Origin: Nitrospirales bacterium
GTDB taxonomy: Bacteria > Nitrospirota > Nitrospiria > Nitrospirales > UBA8639
NCBI GenBank assembly: GCA_029261255.1
Contig: JAJDBQ010000067.1
Coordinates: 1 to 37,758 of the forward strand
Direction: 5' to 3'
Length of the DNA: 37,758 bases
Shown here: piece after piece, positions 9,845 through 18,984 of the stretch
Numbering within the stretch: position 1 is the first letter of the stretch
Layout of the letters: each line of letters begins with the position of its first letter
Notes under the pieces: model-generated
Databases searched by the model: none
What the model saw: the letters and a program-made list of their open reading frames with translations, nothing else
Told to the model about the DNA's origin: nothing
Translations under genes and position numbers: made by a program

Positions 9845-10452
9845 ACCAACGACAATTCTTCCATTCCTCACTCATCGTGTTCTCTGTTTATTTGTTTATT
9901 AGCGGGTTCGGATTACTTGCCGAAGCTGCCCCTCAACTACTTCCCTGGCTCAACTTTGGTCTTCGCGACTTCTACGCTGTAATGAGATGGCAAACACCCG
10001 CCTTTTCTTCGGCCTCATATATCGTACCCCTTCTGCTTCCTTCCCTCACGAGCATAGGCTTCGCTATTTTGATTTTTTTTAAAGCCAGCGACTTGACCAC
10101 AAAAGTATTTCCAAGAGACCAAAATTCCCCACTCTGGATTCATCTTCAACCAGAAGAATGGCTTCATTGGTGTATCACCCTTATTGGAATATTCCTCATT
10201 GGCTGGATAACAGTTCCCGCCATTTCAAGTAGTCTCTTTCACCCATTGGTGATGAATTTCTTTCCAGATATCGACACGGAAAAATCAAACATGGCTTTTA
10301 TCCATGACATGTATTGGTCATCTTTGGTTGGAAATATTGCGCGCTTTCTTATCCAAGGAAGTTTCGGGCTTGTGTGCCTGCTCTATGCTCCCCGTCTGGC
10401 TGCTTGGATCATTCGAATCCAGAAACACCCAAAACCTACTCTAAATGAGTAG
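9841..10452 (+). CDS. Hypothetical four-helix membrane protein B
   Basis: Family unknown. The ATG at 9841 overlaps the upstream stop by four bases and gives 203 residues. Hydrophobic segments are SLIVFSVYLFISGFG near the N-terminus, one around the LLLPSLTSIGFAILIFF part, one in ITLIGIFLIGWITVP, and one in FLIQGSFGLVCLLY. The C-terminal pattern APRLAAWIIRIQKH resembles PQPVGQWVRSLQKRW in the preceding protein, and TM spacing is alike, so the two are probably paralogues. Coupled translation with protein A and closeness to the pseudokinase suggest one membrane module, but no function can be named. Confidence 0.72.
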   Translation: MNQRQFFHSSLIVFSVYLFISGFGLLAEAAPQLLPWLNFGLRDFYAVMRWQTPAFSSASYIVPLLLPSLTSIGFAILIFFKASDLTTKVFPRDQNSPLWIHLQPEEWLHWCITLIGIFLIGWITVPAISSSLFHPLVMNFFPDIDTEKSNMAFIHDMYWSSLVGNIARFLIQGSFGLVCLLYAPRLAAWIIRIQKHPKPTLNE

Positions 10453-10576
10453 TCTTCAGACCTCTCCTTTCACAAAACGGCATCTGCCACATTGTGGCTC
10501 TCTCTAGAATCTGCCTATACTCCGGCCGACCGACAGACAACAACAACAATGATGCAATCGATAGGATCGCCTTGAG

Positions 10577-12103
10577 ATGTTAGCCAAAGTTCATAGTTTG
10601 GGATTAGTCGGATTAGAAGCAAACCCGATTGAAATAGAAGTCGACATTGGCGGTGGATTACCACAATTTTCAATTGTAGGCTTGCCCGATGCCACCGTAC
10701 GCGAAAGTCGAGATCGAGTCCGATCAGCGCTCAAGAACACCGGCTTTCGATTTCCTCCAAAAAAAATTACCGTCAATTTGGCGCCTGCTGGCATCAAAAA
10801 AGAAGGCGCAGGGCTGGAACTGGGCATTGCCATTGGCGTCTTGATCGCCGAAGGCGTACTGACTCAAGAATGCGTGTCGCCGTATTTATTTGTTGGAGAG
10901 TTGGCATTAGACGGGCGAATTAAGGAAGTACCTGGAGCGCTTTCCATGGCTATAGCCACACGTGCGCCACAGGCACTCATTCTTCCGCAAGACAATGCCT
11001 CGCAAGCCAGCGTGGTCAACCATGCCACTATTTATGGTGTCCAGACGCTCCCGCAGGTCGTGGAATTTCTTCAGGGCTCTCTCTCGTTATCTCCAGAAAA
11101 GGCTGCGCTCAGAACCTTTCAAACCGAAGCCCCCACAATTGATGAAAACTTTTCCGATGTGGTCGGCCAGTTTCAAGCTAAGCGCGCCCTGGAAGTCGCC
11201 GCAGCTGGAGGACATAATCTCTTAATGGTCGGGCCCCCTGGGTCCGGAAAAACGATGTTAGCCCAACGACTCACGGGTATTCTGCCTCCGATGAGTTTCC
11301 AGGAATGCCTGGAAGCCAGTCAGGTTCATAGTGTCGCTGGAACCTTGGCAACCACTTCACACCTCCTCGACGCTCGGCCCTTTCGTGCCCCGCACCATAC
11401 GATTTCTGAAGCTGGGTTGGTTGGTGGAGGCGCCATCCCTCGCCCAGGCGAAGTGTCTCTCGCACATCACGGCGTCTTATTTCTGGACGAAGCGTTAGAA
11501 TTTAAGCGCGTTCTGCTTGATAGTTTGCGACAACCATTGGAAAACGGCACCGTCACACTGACCCGCGTGCAAGCAAGTTTGACCTATCCAGCGAAGCTCA
11601 TGCTGGTGTTGGCCATGAACCCGTGTCCTTGTGGCTATTACGGAGACCCTACGCATGAATGCGTCTGTTCACCGAACCAAATTCGTCGATATCGGAGCCG
11701 CCTCTCCGGACCACTCCTGGATCGTCTCGACATTCATATTGAAGTGCCAGCTGTACCCGTCAAAGAATTATCGGGAACAACGCCTGGCGAATGCTCTGAT
11801 CATATTCGTGAGCGCGTCATCAATGCTCGCCAACAGCAGATCACACGCTACTCTCACGAGAAAATCCTCAATAATGCGCAACTGAAGCCTCGACTTGTGA
11901 AAAAGTATTGCCCATTGGATGACGAAGGAAAAGCTCTATTGGATCAAGCCGTCACGCGGTTGGGGCTTTCAGCACGGGCCTATGGACGGATTCTTCGAGT
12001 TTCCCGCACCATTGCGGACTTGGCAGAATCAGAAGCTATTCAGCCGCTTCATGTCGCAGAAGCTATTCAATATCGAACCTTGGATCGTCCACTGTTATCG
12101 TAA
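10577..12103 (+). CDS. comM: YifB/ComM family Mg-chelatase-like AAA+ ATPase
   Basis: The family includes ComM, a hexameric helicase that promotes branch migration during natural transformation. The N-terminal ChlI domain begins MLAKVHSLGLVGLEANPIEI and includes GGLPQFSIVGLPDATVRESR. The AAA+ core has Walker A GPPGSGKT at about 219-226 and a Walker B region GVLFLDEALEF. A Mg-chelatase C-terminal domain with CPCGYYGDP and the four-Cys region near 345-365 follows. The length of 508 residues is usual. AGGA lies 10 bases before the ATG. It stands alone on the plus strand and is not an obvious competence operon member. Confidence 0.93.
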   Translation: MLAKVHSLGLVGLEANPIEIEVDIGGGLPQFSIVGLPDATVRESRDRVRSALKNTGFRFPPKKITVNLAPAGIKKEGAGLELGIAIGVLIAEGVLTQECVSPYLFVGELALDGRIKEVPGALSMAIATRAPQALILPQDNASQASVVNHATIYGVQTLPQVVEFLQGSLSLSPEKAALRTFQTEAPTIDENFSDVVGQFQAKRALEVAAAGGHNLLMVGPPGSGKTMLAQRLTGILPPMSFQECLEASQVHSVAGTLATTSHLLDARPFRAPHHTISEAGLVGGGAIPRPGEVSLAHHGVLFLDEALEFKRVLLDSLRQPLENGTVTLTRVQASLTYPAKLMLVLAMNPCPCGYYGDPTHECVCSPNQIRRYRSRLSGPLLDRLDIHIEVPAVPVKELSGTTPGECSDHIRERVINARQQQITRYSHEKILNNAQLKPRLVKKYCPLDDEGKALLDQAVTRLGLSARAYGRILRVSRTIADLAESEAIQPLHVAEAIQYRTLDRPLLS

Positions 12104-12257
12104 GTATCTGCCATGAAATCCTTTAGATTTTACCGCTGGACGTACAGACTTGACGCTTCAACAGAATATTCCCTCTAGCCAGCAGCCACATCCGCTCAGT
12201 ACAATACGACCCTATTTTATCGAAACTTCATTATCGTTGTTATCAGGAGGAGGCATC

Positions 12258-12695
12258 GTGGGCATAGATGTGAAAGTCGGACCACATTGGTATCGTAATT
12301 CCAACGGAACGGTAGAAATAGAAGGACTCCCTCAACTTGAGCTAGAGCTTCGAAAAACTGGTGGCGTCCCAGTTCGCTTGAACTTCGCCGTGTTTGACTC
12401 AGGTGGGAAGCTTCATGCCAAAGTCGAAGCCAACTCCCTCGTCATCAATGAACAAGGCGCCTACCACTTGCTACGTTCAGAAAAAGGGCTGATGCTCACT
12501 CTGACGAGTAACGCGAAACGCATCCTCACCATCACTGTCGGAGATAATAACCAGGTGGAGATTCCCGAAGGTGAGTTTTATACCCTGAAAGGGCACATCT
12601 TAAAAATTACTTCCCAGGAATGGACTGTGGAGAAAGCTAAGGGTGTCGAAGGGGAAACTGACATGAAGGGTGAACCCGTGGCCATTGGCGGATAA
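12258..12695 (+). CDS. Hypothetical beta-rich protein
   Basis: The family is not recognised. The sequence is rich in alternating hydrophobic residues (QLELELRKTGGVPVRLNFAV, LTLTSNAKRILTITVG), suggesting a beta-sandwich or barrel. No signal peptide, Cys pairs or catalytic motif is visible. The frame is open from a TTG at 12150, which would give 181 residues, but that start has no ribosome site. The GTG at 12258 has AGGAGGAGG with a 7-base spacing and gives 145 residues, so it is preferred. The AGGAGG also encodes Gly-Gly codons in the long frame, so the choice is not certain. It follows comM with no clear terminator between. Confidence 0.6.
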   Translation: MGIDVKVGPHWYRNSNGTVEIEGLPQLELELRKTGGVPVRLNFAVFDSGGKLHAKVEANSLVINEQGAYHLLRSEKGLMLTLTSNAKRILTITVGDNNQVEIPEGEFYTLKGHILKITSQEWTVEKAKGVEGETDMKGEPVAIGG

Positions 12696-12762
12696 CAGGG
12701 CAGAACAACGTTTCAGTTGGAGCCTTTCTTCATCTAGGCTTCTTCACACTGAACACCGTGGA

Positions 12763-12969
12763 TCAGATCTCCGCCGCCGGAGCATTGCACCTACCCTCGC
12801 AAATTGCACACATGCGCGGTGAAATACCTTGTCCCACGCTTGCCGGGCCTAACGAGCAACTTAAGTCTAACGCCACGACATCAAGCCCCTGATACGTCCA
12901 TAGACGGCCACAGTCCTGGCAACAATACCAAATGGTGTATCCGGGCCATTCTCGATCACGTACCGCCAT
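12763..12969 (-). CDS. Small Cys-rich, probable zinc-ribbon protein
   Basis: This 68-residue protein has two cysteine pairs typical of a zinc ribbon: WYCCQDCGRLW near residues 15-25 and CAICEGRC near the C-terminus. The ATG at 12967-12969 is preceded by TAAGGT with 6-base spacing, which supports translation. A TTG one codon earlier is also in frame. It lies 41 bases downstream of a second small gene and the threonine aldolase on the same strand, so it may be the last gene of that run. The function is unknown. A role in RNA or protein binding is possible but not shown. Confidence 0.6.
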   Translation of the reverse strand: MAVRDREWPGYTIWYCCQDCGRLWTYQGLDVVALDLSCSLGPASVGQGISPRMCAICEGRCNAPAAEI

Positions 12970-13010
12970 CAATTACCTTATCTCTGAGCGTTGCCTATGC
13001 ACACCATAGT

Positions 13011-13256
13011 TTAGTCAGAGGATGACTCTTCTGCCATCAATGCTTGAACATTCTGAGACACGGTTGGCAACCATTCCTCAAATGGTACGTCCGCGTCTAC
13101 CACAATCTCAATTTTCCTATTAGCTAGACGCCGGACGACGCCCGGACTCTCAGGTGAGAGCGGAATTTCTACTGCCTCACGCGATATTTCTAATTGATCA
13201 ATCAATTCCAATATCTGAGAAATCTGCTGAAACGACACGGCTGGGAACGAATTCAT
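13011..13256 (-). CDS. Hypothetical small acidic protein
   Basis: This 81-residue acidic protein starts at the ATG at 13254-13256, preceded by GGAGGT. An earlier in-frame Met at 13319 lacks this site and would add 21 residues that read like leader sequence. The N-terminal half (SFQQISQILELIDQLEIS) looks helical, and the C-terminal half has a beta-type IEIVVDADVPFEEWLP. No known motif is seen. It is in a same-strand run with ltaE upstream and the Cys-rich gene downstream. Confidence 0.62.
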   Translation of the reverse strand: MNSFPAVSFQQISQILELIDQLEISREAVEIPLSPESPGVVRRLANRKIEIVVDADVPFEEWLPTVSQNVQALMAEESSSD

Positions 13257-13331
13257 GATACCTCCACTTTCAATAGATAGACTAAAAATTGTAAGAAGGA
13301 CATCTGGCCCTGTCAACAATCTCCAGCAGCA

Positions 13332-14378
13332 TCAGTTATTTACGCTATTGCGTAATACCTGCGTGAACACCTTCCCAGCAACCTCCATATCCTGATTATT
13401 GACATCTAGATGAGTCACCACACGGAAGGACCGATCACCAACGGCATTCAGTAAGACACTTGATTCACGGCAATCTCCAAGTATTTGCTCAGTAGACTTG
13501 GGTGATTGAGGAACCTGAAACATCACCATATTTGTTTCGACCGAATCCACATCAACCACAACTCCAGGAATCTCACGAAGTCGCTGAGCCAGAAGTCGTG
13601 CATTCGCATGATCGTCGACCAACCGCGACACATGATTCTCCAGCGCATAGATGCCGGCAGCCGCTAAAATTCCTACTTGCCGCATACCGCCACCAAACAC
13701 TTTGCGTAACCGACGAAGCTTCTGAATACGCGCCTCATCAGACACAACGATTGAACCAACCGGCGCACCCAACCCTTTTGACAAACAAAATGACACCGTA
13801 TCAAAAGGCGCTGCATACTCTGCCACCGCGACTCCGGTTTTCGCCGAGGCATTAAATAATCGAGCACCATCCAAATGCAAAGCGAGACCATGCCTGCGCG
13901 CCAAGTCGGTGAGTTGATGGATGGTCGTCAGCGGATAGACCGAACCACCGCCAACGTTATGCGTCTGTTCCAAACACAAGAGTGTCGTTGAAGGTGTATG
14001 CAAATCAGTCCGTCGAATAGCCATTTCTACACCTTCCGTAGATAATAGCCCTCGTGTCCCAGGCACCGGACACAATTGCACCCCTGACATCGACGAAGCC
14101 GACCCGCCTTCATAACGAAGAATATGCGCAGAACCTTCGATGATCACTTCGTCCCCCGGTTGGGTATGCAGTCGAATCGCTAATTGATTCCCCATCACCC
14201 CCGTTGGCACGAATAAACCAGCTTCTTTTCCTAATAACTCTGCAGCCATCGCTTCCAAACGGTTCACGGTGGGATCCTCGCCATACACATCATCACCCAC
14301 ATCAGCAGAGGCCATGGCCTCCCTCATGGCAGCCGTGGGCTTCGTCACCGTATCACTCCTCAAATCAATCATAGTCAT
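13332..14378 (-). CDS. ltaE: Low-specificity L-threonine aldolase
   Basis: This PLP enzyme splits threonine or allo-threonine into glycine and acetaldehyde. The N-terminal [20 protein letters not shown] and [17 protein letters not shown] motifs are diagnostic of the beta-eliminating lyase/threonine aldolase family. Cofactor residues appear in [11 protein letters not shown], and the PLP lysine lies in [14 protein letters not shown]. The length of 348 residues is normal. The ATG at 14378 has GGGAG eight bases upstream. It diverges from the rmlD-like gene across a 103-base gap. Confidence 0.93.
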   Translation of the reverse strand: MTMIDLRSDTVTKPTAAMREAMASADVGDDVYGEDPTVNRLEAMAAELLGKEAGLFVPTGVMGNQLAIRLHTQPGDEVIIEGSAHILRYEGGSASSMSGVQLCPVPGTRGLLSTEGVEMAIRRTDLHTPSTTLLCLEQTHNVGGGSVYPLTTIHQLTDLARRHGLALHLDGARLFNASAKTGVAVAEYAAPFDTVSFCLSKGLGAPVGSIVVSDEARIQKLRRLRKVFGGGMRQVGILAAAGIYALENHVSRLVDDHANARLLAQRLREIPGVVVDVDSVETNMVMFQVPQSPKSTEQILGDCRESSVLLNAVGDRSFRVVTHLDVNNQDMEVAGKVFTQVLRNSVNN

Positions 14379-14393
14379 TCATCATCTCCCAAA

Positions 14394-14423
14394 AGAATGC
14401 CCGCGTCCTTCGGGGACCATTCT
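14394..14423. promoter_or_regulatory. Hairpin in the ltaE / rmlD-like divergent gap
   Basis: AGAATG (14394-14399) pairs with CATTCT (14418-14423). Inside it, GTCC (14405-14408) pairs with GGAC (14414-14417) around a TTCGG loop, leaving CCCGC unpaired on one side. An alternative inner pairing is CCC with GGG. It lies close to the ltaE start and about 60 bases before the rmlD-like start. It may act as an operator or leader structure, but no direct evidence supports either. Confidence 0.35.
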
Positions 14424-14481
14424 ATTCAACCAGTTCTCTGCACACAAGATTTTCTTAGATTCATGCTCTACAATACAGGTG

Positions 14482-15342
14482 ATGAAACCACGACTCCTCG
14501 TCACAGGCGGTGCAGGATTTTTAGCAACCCATCTCTTGCACCAAGCTACTAATTTTACAGCAACCGGCACATTGCATCGTACCGCTGCGACTTCGATCCC
14601 AGACGTTTCGTTCCATGTCTGCGACCTACAACAACCGCAGGAAGTTAGAATTCTCCTAGATCGAGTCAATCCAGAGATCATCATCCATACCGCTTGTTCT
14701 GATCAAGGTGGGAACCTCTCAGTTATCGCTCCTGCCGCTGGCCTACTAGCTTCACAAGCAGCCGAACGAGACATCCGATTCATTCACCTCTCAACGGATC
14801 AAGTGTTTGATGGAATGACAGCGCCCTATCATGAAGCGAGCGAAAAGCATCCTATTAATCCCTACGGCACTGCCAAATCTCAAGCCGAAGACCTGGTTCG
14901 CTCGCTCCACACCCAAGCCACAATTGTTCGCACATCATTACTCTACGATCTTCGGATCCCTGACCGTCAAACCAGGCAGTTGATTCAGACAACCCAAACC
15001 GAAGAACGGTACCATCTGTTCACCGATGAATTTCGCTGCCCGATCTGGGTGGAAAAACTCGCCCAAGCACTTCTGGAATTGGCAAAAAAAGATTACGTAG
15101 GAATCCTGAACATAGGAGGCCCAGAAAGCCTCAACCGGTGGGATTTAGGTATGGAATTGTTGAAGCACTTTAACATCACGCCGACGTCAAACATACAAAA
15201 AGGAACGATTGAAGAATCAGGATTCCTCCGCCCCCAAAACCTCACACTCGACTCATCTGCAGCTCAACAACTTCTAGTAACACCCCTACTCTCTCTCGAA
15301 GAAGCCAGAAAAGTTGTTGGGAAAATACATAAGGAGGCATAA
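14482..15342 (+). CDS. RmlD-like NAD(P)-dependent sugar-nucleotide reductase
   Basis: This extended short-chain dehydrogenase resembles dTDP-4-dehydrorhamnose reductase, which makes dTDP-rhamnose. The nucleotide-binding motif TGGAGFLA is at 8-15, STDQVFDG at 104-111, and the catalytic YxxxK is Y128 and K132 in NPYGTAK. The C-terminal half has FRCPIWVEKLAQALLELA, as in RmlD. The frame is open upstream to 14269, but that part overlaps ltaE. The ATG at 14482 has ACAGGTG directly before it and yields a protein of 286 residues. No RmlA, B or C neighbours are present, so the exact substrate is unsure. Confidence 0.8.
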   Translation: MKPRLLVTGGAGFLATHLLHQATNFTATGTLHRTAATSIPDVSFHVCDLQQPQEVRILLDRVNPEIIIHTACSDQGGNLSVIAPAAGLLASQAAERDIRFIHLSTDQVFDGMTAPYHEASEKHPINPYGTAKSQAEDLVRSLHTQATIVRTSLLYDLRIPDRQTRQLIQTTQTEERYHLFTDEFRCPIWVEKLAQALLELAKKDYVGILNIGGPESLNRWDLGMELLKHFNITPTSNIQKGTIEESGFLRPQNLTLDSSAAQQLLVTPLLSLEEARKVVGKIHKEA

Positions 15343-15350
15343 AGCAGTCG

Positions 15351-15387
15351 GATTGGAAAATGAAATCCAATCTTCCTGTCAGATTGG
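15351..15387. terminator. Overlapping hairpins between convergent genes
   Basis: GATTGGA (15351-15357) pairs with TCCAATC (15366-15372). The same CCAATC can also pair with GATTGG at 15382-15387, so the two structures exclude each other. On the minus strand the second hairpin comes just after the tsaC stop and is followed by ATTTCATTTT, a weak U-rich tract. The placement between converging stops suggests a shared terminator, but neither side has a strong U-run. Confidence 0.4.
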
Positions 15388-15392
15388 TAGGC

Positions 15393-16016
15393 CTACTGAA
15401 AAAATTTCTCGAGAGCTTCTTGAGAGATCGCCCCTTGGCGTAGAATGCGCAGTTCTGGTTCAACTTCGATCACGGTAGAGGGTTCACCCCCCGGTGTTTC
15501 ACCACCATCCAAGATGAGATCGATTTCAGATCCAAGTAGCTGTAGCACGACTTCGGCTGACTGGGCAGGAGAATTTCCAGCATGATTGGCACTGGTTCCG
15601 GTTAATGGGCCTGTCTGCGCTAAAAGCTTGCAGATTTGTGGATTGTTAGGTTGGCGTACCCCAATGTTTCCCGATTGATTCTTTAAAACGGGTAACACAT
15701 ATGGCTTGGCTTTGAGCACAAGAGTGAGGAGCCCCGGCCAAAATTGCTGCATGAGTTTTTCAGAAATTGGGGGAATCTCGGCGACAACTTGGTCCAGGTC
15801 TTCAGGATCGCTGACTAACACGGGAAAAGGGTTGTGGTCCCGCTGACCTTTGATCGCCTGGACTCGTCTTAATGCGCCAGGATTAAAAGCTCCTACGGCC
15901 AACGCATAAAAACTATCGGTCGGGATGGCGACCACTCCGCCATCTTGAATACATGCGATAGCCTGTTTAAGGACCTCAGGGGCAGTCGGATCGCTGAAGG
16001 GGAGAATAATAGCCAT
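15393..16016 (-). CDS. tsaC: Threonylcarbamoyl-AMP synthase (Sua5/YrdC family)
   Basis: It makes threonylcarbamoyl-AMP from threonine, bicarbonate and ATP for the t6A37 modification of ANN-decoding tRNAs. The YrdC domain covers most of the 207 residues. PTDSFYALAVGAF stands for the usual PTDTxYGL motif. IKGQRDHNPFPVLV holds the conserved KxR, and TGTSANHAG is the TSAN nucleotide-binding motif. There is no Sua5 C-terminal domain, so it is the short type. The gene sits 56 bases after purD on the same strand. The replacement of Thr-Val-Tyr-Gly by Ser-Phe-Tyr-Ala in the first motif is somewhat unusual. Confidence 0.88.
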   Translation of the reverse strand: MAIILPFSDPTAPEVLKQAIACIQDGGVVAIPTDSFYALAVGAFNPGALRRVQAIKGQRDHNPFPVLVSDPEDLDQVVAEIPPISEKLMQQFWPGLLTLVLKAKPYVLPVLKNQSGNIGVRQPNNPQICKLLAQTGPLTGTSANHAGNSPAQSAEVVLQLLGSEIDLILDGGETPGGEPSTVIEVEPELRILRQGAISQEALEKFFQ

Positions 16017-16072
16017 TTTGCTAAGGTGTTCTGGTGTATCACTGATAAGAATGCCAACTAACTACACTCTTG

Positions 16073-17353
16073 TCAATTTTCGGATAGGTCAGAGAGCGCT
16101 CTTCGAGCAACATCAGCACGATAATAGCAACCTTCAAATTTGATAGGTGCTAACGAGGCGTAGGCACGCTGTTGAGCGCTTCGTATGGTATCTGCTAGTG
16201 CCGTCACACCCAACACTCTTCCCCCATTCGTCAGGACAGCCCCATCCGACTCCGTCGTTCCAGCATGAAAGACGACGACTGAATCTGTAGTTTTCTCTGG
16301 CAAACCTGTGATCGGCAACCCTTTGGGATAAGACCCCGGATAGCCCTCAGATGTGAGCACCACACAAACCGCAGCCTGTTTCTGCCAAGCCACGTGAATT
16401 TGATCTAAGCGATGTTCGACCACGGCTTCAATAATATCCAAGAGGTCTGTCTGTAAGAGTGGCAGAACGACTTGCGTTTCAGGATCACCGAACCTCGCGT
16501 TAAATTCGAGTGTATACGGCTTGCCGTTTTTGATCATGAGACCTGCATAGAGCACTCCATAGAATGGGCTACCTGTTCTCGACAATCCCCTGATGGCAGG
16601 ATATAAGACCTCTTCTAGTATACGTTTCTGAAGTTCTGGTGTGGCGAGCGGAGCCGGTGCGTAAGCTCCCATGCCTCCAGTATTGGGGCCAGTGTCTCCT
16701 TCACCAATTCGCTTGTGATCTTGTGCCGGAATCATGGGAATGACTGTCCGTCCATCAGCAAAGGCCATGACAGTGAGTTCCTCGCCTTCCAGAAATTCTT
16801 CCAGAACCACCTTTGCGCCGGCTTCCCCAAATTGCTGGTCGCTGAGCATACTCTTGACCGCTTCTTGGGCTTCGACTTTTGTTCCACAAATAATGACCCC
16901 TTTTCCCTGGGCCAGGCCATCTGCCTTCACCACAACCGGCAGATCACATGATTCCAACCACATGAACGCAGCATCCATCGAGTCGAATGTACGGGAAGCT
17001 GCCGTAGGAATACCTTCACGCACCATGAGTTCTTTCGCGAATGATTTACTAGACTCAATCCGTGCGGCATTGCGTGTAGGACCAAAAATTCGCAATTTGG
17101 CTTTTCGAAATTCGTCGGCGATTCCCAATGACAAAGGCAATTCAGGCCCGACAATTGTTAAATCAATGCTTTGCGCTTTGGCAAACGCTTGAAGACCAGG
17201 TAAGTCATCGACCTGAACTGGGACACATTCGGCCAACTGCGCAATTCCTGCATTACCCGGCGCACAATAAATTTTTGACACGCGTGGTGATTGCGCAAGT
17301 TTCCATACGAGCGCATGCTCGCGCCCACCATTGCCAATAACAAAAAGTTTCAT
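16073..17353 (-). CDS. purD: Phosphoribosylamine--glycine ligase
   Basis: It performs the second step of purine synthesis, joining glycine to phosphoribosylamine with ATP. The N-terminal MKLFVIGNGGREHALVWKLA motif, PELPLSLGIADEF, the ATP-grasp segment VVVKADGLAQGKGV and GDTGPNTGGMGAYAPAP are all family hallmarks. LEFNARFGDPETQVVLP carries metal ligands. The length of 426 residues is standard. It follows purH by 74 bases on the same strand, as in many bacteria. The ribosome site is weak. Confidence 0.97.
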   Translation of the reverse strand: MKLFVIGNGGREHALVWKLAQSPRVSKIYCAPGNAGIAQLAECVPVQVDDLPGLQAFAKAQSIDLTIVGPELPLSLGIADEFRKAKLRIFGPTRNAARIESSKSFAKELMVREGIPTAASRTFDSMDAAFMWLESCDLPVVVKADGLAQGKGVIICGTKVEAQEAVKSMLSDQQFGEAGAKVVLEEFLEGEELTVMAFADGRTVIPMIPAQDHKRIGEGDTGPNTGGMGAYAPAPLATPELQKRILEEVLYPAIRGLSRTGSPFYGVLYAGLMIKNGKPYTLEFNARFGDPETQVVLPLLQTDLLDIIEAVVEHRLDQIHVAWQKQAAVCVVLTSEGYPGSYPKGLPITGLPEKTTDSVVVFHAGTTESDGAVLTNGGRVLGVTALADTIRSAQQRAYASLAPIKFEGCYYRADVARRALSDLSEN

Positions 17354-17427
17354 GGTCTTCTAGAAGAAATAAAAGGTATGAATTGTGTCAGACTGATTGG
17401 TCTAAGACCACATGATTGCGATATTTC

Positions 17428-18984
17428 CTAATGCCGAAAATGTCGCATACCCGTCATAATCATCGCCACTTGTTGTTCATCAACCGCTTGAATGATTTCG
17501 TTATCTCGGATTGACCCGCCTGGCTGAATCACAGCGGTGATACCAGCACTCACCGCCGCATCAATACCATCACGAAACGGAAAGAAGGCATCCGATGCCA
17601 TCGCACAGCCTTTAATCGGAAGATTGGCCTTCATTTGTGCCAACTTCACTGAATCGACCCGACTCATTTGCCCTGCGCCAATTCCCACTGTTTGCTGAGC
17701 GGTCGCAAACACAATGGCATTGGACTTCACATGCTTACAGACCTTCCACGCGAAATCACACGCCTGATATTCTTCATTCGTCGGTTGTCGTTGAGACGGA
17801 ATAGTTAAATCTCCCAAATCCTTTAACGATCCCAAATCTCGCTCTTGCACCAAAACACCACCCACAATTTTTTTCATATCAAAGCTATCGCGTTTCGCTG
17901 TTTCTAACGATCCCACCGCAAGCAACCGTAAATCTTTCTTCCGTTGCAACTCAGCCAACGCTTCTTCCGTAAAAGATGGTGCAATGAGCACTTCCACAAA
18001 CGTCGACGTCACTTCTTTCGCCATGGCGACATCCACATCTCGGTTACAGGCTATGACACCACCAAATGCCGACACCGGATCGGTTTCTCGTGCTCGCACA
18101 TAGGCATCTACCGCCGTCTCTCCCAATGCGACACCGCATGGATTGTTATGCTTGACGATAACCACAGCAGTCTCATCGAATTCTTTGGCGAGCTCTAACG
18201 CAGAATTGGCATCGAGATAATTATTATACGACATGGCCTTGCCATGAAGTTGTTTGGCCTGACAGACGGAGGCCTCCTTGGTGTTGCGATCTTGGTACAC
18301 TGCACCAGCTTGATGGGGGTTTTCGCCATACCGTAGGTCATCAACTTTGTCATAGTTCAAAGAAAGAATGGTTGGAAACTTTTGTTCGGTTGACTCAACC
18401 AATTGCTCATTGAGGTAATTGGCAATCAGACTGTCGTACCGAGCGGTATGGAAAAATACTTTTTTCGCCAACTCCCGCCGCAGGCTAAGCGATACCGTCC
18501 CGGACTGCAAAGCCTCCAGAACGCGCGTATAATCCTGAGGATCGACAACCACCAATACATCCTCATGATTTTTAGCCGCCGAGCGCAACATTGAAGGTCC
18601 ACCAATATCAATATTTTCAATCGCTTCTTCAAATGTACAACCAGGCTTGGCCGTTGTGGACTCGAAGGGGTACAAATTCACCACAACCACATCAATGGGG
18701 GAAATGCCCTGCTCTTTCATTTGTTGCATATGCGCCTCGACTGAACGCCGCCCGAGGAGTCCTCCGTGAATTTTGGGATGTAGCGTTTTTACGCGACCAT
18801 TCATAATTTCGGGAAACCCTGTATATTGAGCCACTTCCGTGACTTCAACCCCGGCATCATGAAGCATGTTAGCCGTCCCACCAGTTGAAAGAATATCGGC
18901 CCCGAGACCAATCAGCCCTTTGGCCATTGCTTCAACCCCAGTCTTATCAGAGACGCTAATCAGCGCTTTCCCCAGCTGTGCCAT
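17428..18984 (-). CDS. purH: Bifunctional AICAR formyltransferase / IMP cyclohydrolase
   Basis: It carries out the last two steps to IMP. The N-terminal MGS-like cyclohydrolase domain includes ALISVSDKTG, ILSTGGTANML and GRVKTLHPKIHGGLL. The C-terminal AICARFT domain includes VIVKHNNPCGVA, GIGAGQMSRVDS, ASDAFFPFRDGID and AVIQPGGSIRDNE. The length of 518 residues is standard. It is the first gene of a purH-purD-tsaC run. No clear promoter was picked out in the upstream gap. Confidence 0.97.
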   Translation of the reverse strand: MAQLGKALISVSDKTGVEAMAKGLIGLGADILSTGGTANMLHDAGVEVTEVAQYTGFPEIMNGRVKTLHPKIHGGLLGRRSVEAHMQQMKEQGISPIDVVVVNLYPFESTTAKPGCTFEEAIENIDIGGPSMLRSAAKNHEDVLVVVDPQDYTRVLEALQSGTVSLSLRRELAKKVFFHTARYDSLIANYLNEQLVESTEQKFPTILSLNYDKVDDLRYGENPHQAGAVYQDRNTKEASVCQAKQLHGKAMSYNNYLDANSALELAKEFDETAVVIVKHNNPCGVALGETAVDAYVRARETDPVSAFGGVIACNRDVDVAMAKEVTSTFVEVLIAPSFTEEALAELQRKKDLRLLAVGSLETAKRDSFDMKKIVGGVLVQERDLGSLKDLGDLTIPSQRQPTNEEYQACDFAWKVCKHVKSNAIVFATAQQTVGIGAGQMSRVDSVKLAQMKANLPIKGCAMASDAFFPFRDGIDAAVSAGITAVIQPGGSIRDNEIIQAVDEQQVAMIMTGMRHFRH

